Shown: in pieces, positions 1-5,313 of the stretch | Numbering within the stretch: position 1 is the stretch's first letter | Layout of the letters: every line of letters begins with the position of its first letter | DNA from: an uncultured Clostridia bacterium | Lineage (GTDB): Bacteria; Bacillota; Clostridia; Christensenellales; UBA1242 | Reading direction: 5' to 3' | Assembly: GCA_945937975.1 (NCBI GenBank) | Contig: CAMEUD010000080.1 | Location: 1 to 5,313 of the forward strand | Length of the DNA stretch: 5,313 bases | Program-made: the position numbers and the translations under genes | The notes under the pieces: generated by a model | Database searches by the model: none | The model's input: only the letters and a program-made list of their open reading frames with translations | Told to the model about the DNA's origin: nothing

Positions 1-132
1 TGTACTTCCACTTGTAACTGATTCTTGTTTTTTGTTTGTAAGTTCTGTTCCGCTTACATTTTGAATATTTATACTACTATATAATGTGTTAAAATATGTT
101 AAATTTGTACTCTTAAATAAATATACTTTTCC
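1..132 (-). repeat. Inter-module linker domain, copy C, start of a fourth module (cut at window edge)
   Basis: Residues 1728-1771. It starts GKVYLFKSTNLTYFNTLY and aligns ungapped to copy B with 20 of 44 identities, including GKxY, FKSTN, TYFN, LY, GTEL and a Gln near the end. It stops one residue before the position where YY...YLG.V should follow, so a fourth beta-helix module very likely continues beyond the left edge. Confidence 0.75.
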
Positions 133-3100
133 AGTTAAAGAATCATCTAAAATTGCAGTTGCTGAAGCTGAACCTATACTTGTACTCAAGGATAATGGGA
201 CATTTGCTTGATTTGTTACAAGTGTTGATGCAAGCCCAAATTTAAAGGTTGATGGCAATGTTGATGATAAAGTTATTGCTGAATAAGTTGCATCACTTGG
301 ACCATCACTTGCAAAATTTTTTACATAAACATTTTGCTTTGAATTACTACCATTGTTGACAAATAGTACTTTCCCTGAAATATTAACACACAATCCATTT
401 GTATAAACTGGGTATCCACTATTTCCCACAATAGTTCCACCTTTCAAATAGCATCCACTATTTACTGTAGCATTTGCACAATATATACCCGTTGTTCCTT
501 GAATTAACCCAGAGTTAATAGTTAACGAACCATATTCTAATCTTATTGCCTCTCCTTTGTCGCATTTAATTGTTCCACCATTTACTGTTATATTTGCACC
601 ATTGTATGACATTTGTAATGCTGCCCAATTACCTTTTTGATAAATTGTGGCACCTGAACTAACATTTAAAGCCCCAGAGTATATGTACACAGTTGCATTG
701 TTATTTGATGCATTAGTTAATGTTCCCTTAACAAAATTTATTGCTCTTGATGTTAAATTTTGTGGTGTTGATAATATACCTGTCATATTGAAGCCATATG
801 AACTTGTGCCAAGGTTAATTGTTCCAGAAGATAATGTGATATTTCCAGTGTATGTTGCACCTGTTGATGAATAGATTGTTAAGTTTTTACTGATTGTTAA
901 TGCTGAAGTTGAAGTAATGTTATTAATAATATTTAATACATCACCTGCACTTGCTGCGGAAACAGCATCAGCCAAAGCACTTTCACCACTGTAACCAACA
1001 TTTGTTGTTTCATTTATTACATCACCCAAATATACTACGCAATAATAATATGTTGTTGATCCAGTTTGAGTTTGTATTATTTTCTGTAATTCTGTACCTT
1101 CCTTGTTATAGAATTTTACCTTATTATATAGAGCATTAAAGTAGGTTTGGTTTGTGCTCTTAAATGCATAAGCTTTTCCAGTTATTGATGAATCTGCATA
1201 AGTAAACTTAAATTCATCTACAGTTACATTTGCATTAACTGTAAATTTAACAGTTGAAATAGTCGTTGCTGTGGTTTCGTATGTTTTATATCCCCCAACA
1301 ATTTCTACATCTTTTGATATGGTAATAGTTGGATATACTGTTCCAGAAGAATTTTGAATTGCAGCAGTTGTACCATAAATTTTACCACCATTAATAACTA
1401 TACTATTATTATTTGTACCAACTGTTACCAACCCATATGTACCATAGATTTCTCCACCATTTAGAGCAATGCTTGCTGAATCATTCAATGTTACACCTCT
1501 ACCTTTCGGAGATGTTTTGCTATCGCCAGAGTAGATTAATCCACCATTCATAATTATGCTACTTGATGTTACACGAAGGCCTACACCACCTGTGGTATGA
1601 ATTGTTGCAGAACTTTGAATGTATAGTGTTGAACCACCTTCTACTCTCACAGGAATAGATGCAACTGATGTTTGTCCATCAATAACTCCGTTATTAAAGA
1701 ATACTGTTGAACCACTTACTGTAAATTGTCCAGCGAAATTAGCACCATATGTGTTAGTTCCAAGATAGGTTGGGCTCGCTGTTACTTTTACCTTACCAGT
1801 GTAAGTTGCACCTGTTGATGAGTAAATTGTTAGGCCTTTATCAACTGTTACTTCTGCGTCTACACTATGACTACCTACAATATCAATCTCATCATTTGCT
1901 GTTGCATCTGAAACTGCAGCACTAAGTATGGTGTATGCCTTGCCCTGTGTAACATTAAGTACATTACCAAGATATAACATACCATAATAAGTTGTACCTT
2001 TTGTATATTTACTATGAGCAGCATTTGGTTTTGATAAATTATATCTGTCAACTAATGTTACATGGTTAAACATTGAATTTCTTGTTGCTTCACTTGTTGA
2101 ACTATATAGGTAGTAAATACCATTTGAACCATTTGAATTAAATCCAATTTTATGGTTTTTGGTTATAGTTACACTAGGGTCAATCTTCAAAGCACCTGAA
2201 GTAAGTGTATCTGTCTGTAATTGTTCAAAGAAGATATCAAAATCAACATCTTTTGAAATAGTAATTGAGCCATCTTTTCTATAAATATCATATTCTGCTG
2301 AATCATCGTTATTTAATGTTCCACCTGAAATAGTTAATTTATCAGGCCATCCACCATTCATACAAACAGCGGCTGTACCAGTTGAAGAGCCTCCAGTAAT
2401 TGTTCCACCTGAAATAGTTACATTTGAAATTCCACTATGACTATTCCCTTCATCATCAATACATTCTCCAGCATAGACACCATAATACCCATGCAAAGTT
2501 CCACCGGATATGAGTGTAGTTCCGTTAGCATTTGCAACTACTGCACCACCATCTCCACCAGATGTTAAATCATAACCAACAAATAGAGTCCCACCTTCAA
2601 TCATTATTTTCCCGCCACCGAGGTTTTCAATAACATTGCAAGTATTATCTGTCTGATTATATGTTCCACTTTCTATTATGATAGAACCCGTCGATTCATT
2701 TATTATGCAAGTGTAGGCATCTCCACCTGAAGTTATATTTACATTTGTAAATGTAATTTGGCAATCTTTAGTATTTTTTACTGTTCCAATAATTTTTGTT
2801 GGACTTCCTGTACCATTTTGTCCAAAGTTTACAAGTCCTGGTAAATTACAAGTTACAATTATATAAGAAGTTAATGTGCGTCCAAATCCTGAAATCAAAG
2901 AGATACCTTTGCTTATTGTTATATCTTCTGTTATATCAACATAATAGTTAATCTCATTACCATCTGATGCTTCATTTATTGCTTTTTGTAAAAGTCCTGA
3001 ACCCATATTTTCAAGATATAACTTTCCAGTGGTTTCATTCTTGACAACGATTTTTGACCAGTTTGCTTTTACTTTAATATTTCCATAAGCACCCGCTTTA

Positions 3101-5313
3101 ATTGTCAAAGTGTTCCCACTAATTGTTGATGTTGCACCACTTGAATTTGTTTCAATTGTCCAATTAACAAATCCATAATCCATTGATGATGGTGGTGTTA
3201 AAGTTACTGTTTGAGCAGTTGTCTTGATTGTATAACTTGAAGGACTTGCAGAACCAGTACCACCCAATCCACCATTTGCATTGATTGTGAGTGTGTATGA
3301 GATTGCAGTTTCTGTATATTGAGCATAAATTGTTGTATTGGATGCTCCCATTGTTGTGGTTGTTGTTACTTTTGTTCCACCACTTGCTGTTGTGAACCAA
3401 CCATTAAATTTTACTGTGTATCCTGTTTTTGAGTATACAGTTGGTGTTGGCAATGTGCCATATTGTGCACCATAAGCCAATGACTTGGTTGCTGTTTTGC
3501 TACCACTTGCAACTGTCCAACCTGTTGTTGCAGGTATTGTTCCACTTCCAGCATTTGCTGTTAATGTGTAACTATTTATAGTTTCAGTGTATTGAGCATA
3601 GATTGTTGTGTTAGATACTCCCATTGTTGTGGTTGTTGCTACTTGTGTTCCACCACTTGCTGTTGTGAACCAACCTTTGAATTTTACTGTGTAGCCTGTC
3701 TTTGAGTATACAGTTGGTGTTGGCAATGTACCATATTGTGCACCATAGTTTACAGACTTGGTTGCTGTTTTGCTACCACTTGCAACTGTCCAACCTGTTG
3801 TTGCAGGTATTGTTCCACTTCCAGCATTTGCTGTTAATGTGTAAGTGTTTATATTCCATTTTGCATAGATTGTTGCACTTGCTGTGAATGAATATGCTGT
3901 TTGTGCTTTATATGCTGTTCCATTTCCTTCTGAATTTGAGTTCCATGGATTTGTTGAATCAAGTGTGTAACCTGTTCTTGCAAATGGGTTTGCAGGAAGT
4001 GTTAATGAAACTGCTTTCTTTGTTCCGTTGTATTGCATATATGCAGTGCCAGAAACATTTGAAGGTGCTGTTCCACTTGTTGCACCATTACCATTGAATG
4101 TTAATGTTACTGTGTATGAATATGAAGCATAGTAAGTTGTGTTTGCTGTTGTGATTGCATTTGCTTGAAGTACTGTTGCATCTGCTGAATTGCTTGTGCT
4201 TACACCACGATATGTGTATGTTACGCTTGAGATTGTTCTGTTTGCTTTTACAGCGCTTGGAACTGTGATTTGGTTGTTTGTTGTGTTGATTCCATATGAA
4301 TCGTTTGATACATAGAGTCTGTTTGCGCTTGCTTTTGCTGTGGCAGCTGCTGTGCCATTATGGTAGTTAAATGTTGCTTCAACTGATTTTCTGTATCTTG
4401 CGAACAATTTGTTTACGCCTGTTGCAAGTGGTTCTCTTTGTGGGCTATCTTCTGTGCTTACTTCACATTGCCAAGAAATGAATGATGCGCCATCATATGC
4501 TGCTGGTGTTGGAACTGAACCACTCAAACTTGAGTTATATTTTGTGCCATTTGAGAGCATTCTTCTTTCCATTGAAGTGCTTGTATGTTTTGAACCATCC
4601 CAGTACTTGAAAGTTAAGCCTTCTGAATATACGGCATAGAATGTTGTGTTTGCTGTTGTTGGTGTACCGATAACTGATGCAGAATTTACAGTTGTTGCAA
4701 GTCCTTTGTATTGCTCTGCTTGTTCACCACCGATACTGCTTGTTACTGCTGTTGGAACTGCGAAGTTTGATTCAACTTTTATTCCTGTGTAATTCATAAA
4801 TTGAGTTGCTGTTGCTGTTGCACTTAGTTGGTCAAATGTTGAACTATATTCACCCTTTTTGCCAGCACAATAATAGAATGTTCCTGTAACTGTTTTTTGA
4901 TATGATGCATAGTATGTTGCATTTGCACTGATTGTTATTGATTTTGATGCAGCAACTGTTGATGATGCGTTTGCAGTGTTTGCTGTACTCCAGTGTCTGA
5001 ATGTGTAGCCACTTGGAGTGCCGAGTGCTGCTGGTGCTGTGATTGAGCCACTTGTTGCTGTGTTATAGATTGTTACTGTAACATTTTGAGTTTGGTTATT
5101 ATAGTACTTAAATTCTCCTGTTAATTCTTTTGAGTATATTGCATAAAGAATTACATTGTTTGCTGGCATTGTGTATGAGTTAAGTTTTGCTTTTGCACTC
5201 TTATCTGTGTTCCAACCAACGAATGTCCAACCATCTTTTGTTGCAGTGAGTGATAAGTCAACGCTTGCACCATATGCAACTGTTTTTGTTTGATTTGCAG
5301 TTGAACCACCGTT
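1..5313 (-). CDS. Giant InlB-repeat / beta-helix surface protein, internal fragment open at both ends
   Basis: All 1771 codons of this frame were read without meeting a stop; start and stop both lie outside the window, so the protein is longer than 1771 residues. Residues 1-754 form a row of InlB B-repeat-like beta-rich units (motifs such as GWTFVGW, KFKGWFTT, TIYAQYTE, TIYAKWN). Residues 755-1771 form parallel beta-helix modules with TISGGTL and VNGGTI coil turns. Composition is dominated by Thr, Ser, Asn, Gly and Ala with few Arg, as in extracellular repeat proteins. Such architectures are known from large surface proteins of Bacillota, where InlB-type repeats act as stalks or spacers and beta-helices are often proposed to bind glycans or host surfaces. 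No signal peptide, sortase motif, membrane helix or enzyme active site can be seen, so secretion, anchoring and ligand are inferred. Operon context and regulation cannot be judged. The frame is certain; the broad class is likely; the exact function is unknown. Confidence 0.95.
844..1017 (-). repeat. Helix cap of module III
   Basis: Residues 1433-1490. The order is the same as in module II: ESALADAVSAASAGDVLNI, then ALTISKNLTIYSSTGATYTG. The last ten residues are identical to the module II cap, while the Ala-rich part has diverged. This suggests constraint on the SSTGATYTG strand or local conversion. Confidence 0.7.
1018..1179 (-). repeat. Inter-module linker domain, copy B (54 residues)
   Basis: Residues 1379-1432. 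It starts GKAYAFKSTNQTYFN and ends TTYYYCVVYLGDV. It aligns ungapped with copy A (13 of 54 identical) and with the truncated copy C (20 of 44 identical), so B and C are the closer pair. It carries one Cys (1039-1041) just before the YLG motif. Confidence 0.75.
1795..1959 (-). repeat. Helix cap of module II
   Basis: Residues 1119-1173. An Ala-rich amphipathic stretch with an IDIV strand leads to VTVDKGLTIYSSTGATYTG. The 17 bases at 1805-1821 are identical to 854-870 in module III, which encode part of the shared SSTGAT motif. It resembles the entry segment of pectate-lyase-like adhesive domains (A...A..gD.I.I......T..K.LTI). Confidence 0.7.
1960..2121 (-). repeat. Inter-module linker domain, copy A (54 residues)
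   Basis: Residues 1065-1118. Key positions are G1, Y4, S8-T9, N19, V21, T43, Y45-Y46, Y50-L51-G52 and V54. It aligns without a gap to copy B over all 54 residues with 13 identities. It sits exactly between the end of one helix and the cap of the next. The aromatic- and Thr-rich sequence is not one I recognise as a named family. Confidence 0.7.
2122..3051 (-). other. Parallel beta-helix module I (residues 755-1064)
   Basis: The module opens with a cap, GKLYLENMGSG then AINEASDGNEI and DITISKGISLIS, the usual entry of adhesive pectate-lyase-like helices (Ala-rich helix, D-x-I strand, DIT.). A ladder of coils follows, with turn motifs IIIESGTY, KIMIEGGTL, TTLISGGTL, VTISGGTI and LTISGGTL; the last Gly of these lies at about 2667, 2592, 2502, 2406 and 2322, giving spacings of 25, 30, 32 and 28 residues. 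The end strand is SITISKDVDFDI. Six Cys occur here, unlike module II. No catalytic Lys/Arg/Asp set of a pectate lyase or glycoside hydrolase is apparent, so a binding role is more likely than an enzymatic one. The fold is inferred from the repeat pattern. Confidence 0.75.
3052..3306 (-). repeat. InlB-like unit 8, second subtype closing the array
   Basis: Residues 670-754. It begins like its neighbours (SYTLTINANGG) but continues with PSSYTIKTTAQTVTLTPP, DYGFVNWTIE and AGAYGNIKVKANWSK. This matches a known longer variant of the repeat (NP.SYTI....I.L..P...GY.F.GW ... G..G.I...A.W) often found next to a different domain. It marks the junction to the beta-helix region, which begins at once after KANWSK. 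Confidence 0.8.
3307..3579 (-). repeat. 273-bp tandem repeat, copy 2 (InlB-like unit 7)
   Basis: Residues 579-669, 91 residues, directly following copy 1 in the same frame. Differences from copy 1 are T/S near the start, VN to LA before YGAQYG, K/N in KFxGWF, Q/K and A/T after GGT, and V/A before SNTT. Five of the base differences fall within six bases (3475-3480 against 3748-3753), the VN/LA site. Because the length is a multiple of three, gain or loss of a copy would keep the frame. Confidence 0.93.
3580..3852 (-). repeat. 273-bp tandem repeat, copy 1 (InlB-like unit 6)
   Basis: Residues 488-578, 91 residues. Visible elements in order are YTLTANAGSG, VNYGAQYG, LPTPTVYSKTGYT, KFKGWFTTASGGT and TIYAQYTET, the full order of an InlB B-repeat. 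It abuts copy 2 with no spacer. By hand alignment the two copies differ at about 21 of 273 bases and 7 of 91 residues; one block of 90 bp is identical (3755-3844 here, 3482-3571 in the other copy). This points to recent duplication or gene conversion. Confidence 0.93.
3853..4110 (-). repeat. InlB-like unit 5
   Basis: Residues 402-487. It opens with VTLTFNGNGA, a good match to the T.TFNANGG strand, continues with SLTLPANPFARTGYTL (the LP.N...GYT element) and closes with ATIYAKWN, the typical TLYAKW ending of the family. The segment NPWNSNSEGNG stands where GW....GGT is usual. This unit and unit 0 support the family assignment best, apart from the two near-identical copies that follow. Confidence 0.8.
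4111..4383 (-). repeat. InlB-like unit 4 (divergent, 91 residues)
   Basis: Residues 311-401. It opens with EATFNYHNG, carries ITVPSAVKANRTISSV in place of the LP.P.. GYTF segment, and closes with TTYYASYSYT. Its length equals the 91 residues of units 6 and 7, although its sequence is only loosely similar. The Trp of the core is missing (TYTYRGVS stands where F.GW would be). Confidence 0.6.
4384..4620 (-). repeat. InlB-like unit 3 (divergent)
   Basis: Residues 232-310. It starts with GLTFKYWDG, has VPTPAAYDG followed by FISWQCE (matching the LP.P...GY.F.GW core) and closes with KLFARYRKS. It holds much of the Arg and Met of the array (MERRM, QRE, ARYR) and one Cys at 4465-4467. Confidence 0.65.
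4621..4890 (-). repeat. InlB-like unit 2 (strongly divergent)
   Basis: Residues 142-231. It opens with VTGTFYYCAG, an analogue of the first strand, and closes with TTFYAVYSE. The central GW core is absent; FAVPTAVT and EQYKGLATT occupy its place. One Cys lies at 4867-4869. Without its neighbours this unit would not be recognised, so it may be a degenerate copy or a distinct small domain inserted in the array. Confidence 0.55.
4891..5124 (-). repeat. InlB-like unit 1 (divergent)
   Basis: Residues 64-141. It opens with TGEFKYYNN in place of a T.TFNANGG strand, has the core GYTFRHWSTA (His where Gly is usual before Trp) and closes with ATYYASYQK. The middle is very rich in Thr, Ala and Ser. It is assigned from its position in the array and its core and closing strands. 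Confidence 0.7.
5125..5313 (-). repeat. InlB-like unit 0, cut at the window edge
   Basis: Residues 1-63. The unit enters at NGGST, which matches the ANGG element after the first strand of the family, so only a few residues are probably missing. It then shows VAYG, the core GWTFVGWNTD and the closing strand NNVILYAIYS. With its GW..VGW core it is one of the most canonical units here. MPANN before the last strand also matches the usual turn. Confidence 0.8.

Larger units (their letters stand above)
133..1179 (-). other. Parallel beta-helix module III with N-terminal linker (residues 1379-1727)
   Basis: The order is the same as in module II: linker (1179-1018) ending in YLGDV; cap (1017-844) with ADAVSAASAGDVLNII and LTIYSSTGATYTG; segment TINLGTSSYGFNM leading to FVKGTLTNAS; coils SSGATIYQKG, ITVNGGTIKCDKG, LTINSGLIQG, ATVNSGCYLKGGTIVG; end strand CVNISGKVLFVNNG. 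It is 35 residues longer than module II, with extra sequence mainly after the end strand (VYVKNFASDG through to the next linker). Five Cys are present. Repeating the whole plan argues that each module is an independent folding unit. Confidence 0.78.
1180..2121 (-). other. Parallel beta-helix module II with N-terminal linker (residues 1065-1378)
   Basis: The module has four parts. A 54-residue linker (2121-1960) ends in YLGNV. A cap (1959-1795) holds AAVSDATANDEIDIV and ends in LTIYSSTGATYTG. A segment TYLGTNTYGANF leads to FFNNGVIDG. The coils then carry SSATIHT, IIMNGGLIYSG, IALNGGEIYG and IVINGGKIYG, with spacings of 22, 29 and 23 residues. The end is TITISKDVEIVGGY followed by KFTVNANVTVDEFKF. 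No Cys is present. The regular NGGxIYG turns are the clearest beta-helix signal in the window. Substrate or ligand is unknown. Confidence 0.78.
3052..5313 (-). other. InlB B-repeat-like tandem array (residues 1-754)
   Basis: Nine consecutive units of about 63-91 residues each tend to open with an alternating strand (TLTANAG, TLTFNGNG, TLTINANGG) and close with a short aromatic strand (YAIYS, YASYQ, YAVYS, FARYR, YASYS, YAKWN, YAQYTE twice, KANWS). Several carry a central GYT or GW core. This is the pattern of the Listeria-Bacteroides repeat (InlB B-repeat, Flg_new), a small beta-grasp-like fold known in secreted proteins of Bacillota and Bacteroidota. The array probably continues beyond the right edge of the window. 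By analogy it is likely an extended stalk; no binding residues can be assigned. Confidence 0.85.

Noticed and set aside
647..874. 75-codon plus-strand open frame
   Set aside because: It lies antisense to module III of the continuous minus-strand frame; its sequence is a shadow of the Thr/Asn/Ser-rich coding and shows no family motif. I saw no convincing ribosome binding site.
951..1139. 62-codon plus-strand open frame rich in His and Leu
   Set aside because: Antisense shadow of the module III cap and linker; its odd composition comes from reading A-rich codons backwards.
2317..2420. Short direct repeats of about 20 bp (2317-2336 and 2401-2420 identical), which could suggest a CRISPR array
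   Set aside because: They are 84 bp apart in the coding frame, encode the ITISGGT coil turn, are not palindromic and do not recur at fixed spacing.
1..3051. Methanogen (Methanobrevibacter-type) adhesin-like protein
   Set aside because: Beta-helix repeats would fit, but the adjoining InlB-type array with YAKW and GWFTTASGGT motifs fits Bacillota better. Kept only as a minor alternative.
1..3051. Active pectate lyase or other polysaccharide-degrading enzyme
   Set aside because: Only the general beta-helix pattern is visible; I see no catalytic motif, and the Arg content is very low. The fold alone does not show activity.
3164..3400. 78-codon minus-strand open frame rich in Asn, Trp and Cys
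   Set aside because: It is out of frame with the continuous coding sequence and overlaps InlB-like units 7 and 8; a frame-shifted shadow.
3439..3453. LPTPT in the tandem repeats, and LPSTF near 244-258, as possible sortase signals
   Set aside because: Neither is LPXTG, neither is followed by a hydrophobic segment and basic tail, and the frame continues far beyond both.
3702..4097. Two adjacent plus-strand open frames rich in Leu, His and Met that look like hydrophobic peptides
   Set aside because: Antisense to InlB-like units 5 and 6. The hydrophobic look arises because Thr/Asn/Ala codons with A at the third place read as Leu/Val/Cys on the other strand.
4409..4639. 76-codon plus-strand open frame with fairly natural composition
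   Set aside because: Antisense to InlB-like units 2-3, where the minus frame gives ordered repeat motifs (KYWDG, FISWQCE, FARYRK); no family match on the plus strand.
1..5313. Stop-codon reassignment (for example UGA as Trp) as an explanation for the long frame
   Set aside because: No TAA, TAG or TGA occurs in the frame, and all Trp codons are TGG, so the standard code suffices. The window cannot decide the code of the organism.

Overview
The window is the interior of one very large gene on the minus strand. The frame whose codons end at positions divisible by three is open from 5313 down to 1: I translated all 1771 codons and met no stop, and neither the start codon nor the stop codon lies inside. 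The product is a Thr/Ser/Asn/Gly/Ala-rich, Arg-poor, repeat-built protein with the look of a secreted or cell-surface adhesin-like giant. No signal peptide, membrane segment, sorting signal or catalytic signature is visible; both termini lie outside the window.

Layout in protein order (right to left on the given strand). Residues 1-754 (5313-3052) are a tandem array of nine units of about 63-91 residues resembling the Listeria-Bacteroides / InlB B-repeat (Flg_new) family. The first is cut by the window edge, the next five are divergent, units 6 and 7 are near-identical 91-residue copies (273-bp DNA repeats, about 92% identical), and unit 8 is a different subtype that closes the array. Residues 755-1771 (3051-1) are three successive parallel beta-helix modules of about 310, 314 and 349 residues, plus the first 44 residues of a fourth. 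Modules II and III share one plan: a 54-residue linker ending in YLGxV, a cap with an A..(D)A...(N/G)D.(I/L).I pattern running into YSSTGATYTG, then a ladder of coils marked by GGT(I/L), NGG(x)I or SGx(I/L) turns every 18-32 residues, then a TISKDV-like terminal strand. Module I has the same plan without the linker.

Organism: the AT-rich sequence, A-ending codons (ACA, GCA, TCA, AGA) and the InlB-repeat plus beta-helix combination suggest a low-GC Bacillota member, possibly an uncultured gut Clostridia or Bacilli lineage. This is inference; methanogen adhesin-like proteins also use beta-helices and cannot be formally excluded. Phe codon choice differs between halves (TTC 13 of 20 in the InlB half, 5 of 27 in the helix half), which hints at a mosaic origin.

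There is no intergenic DNA, RNA gene, promoter, terminator, mobile element or CRISPR array that I can support. Everything listed is a sub-region of the single coding sequence.
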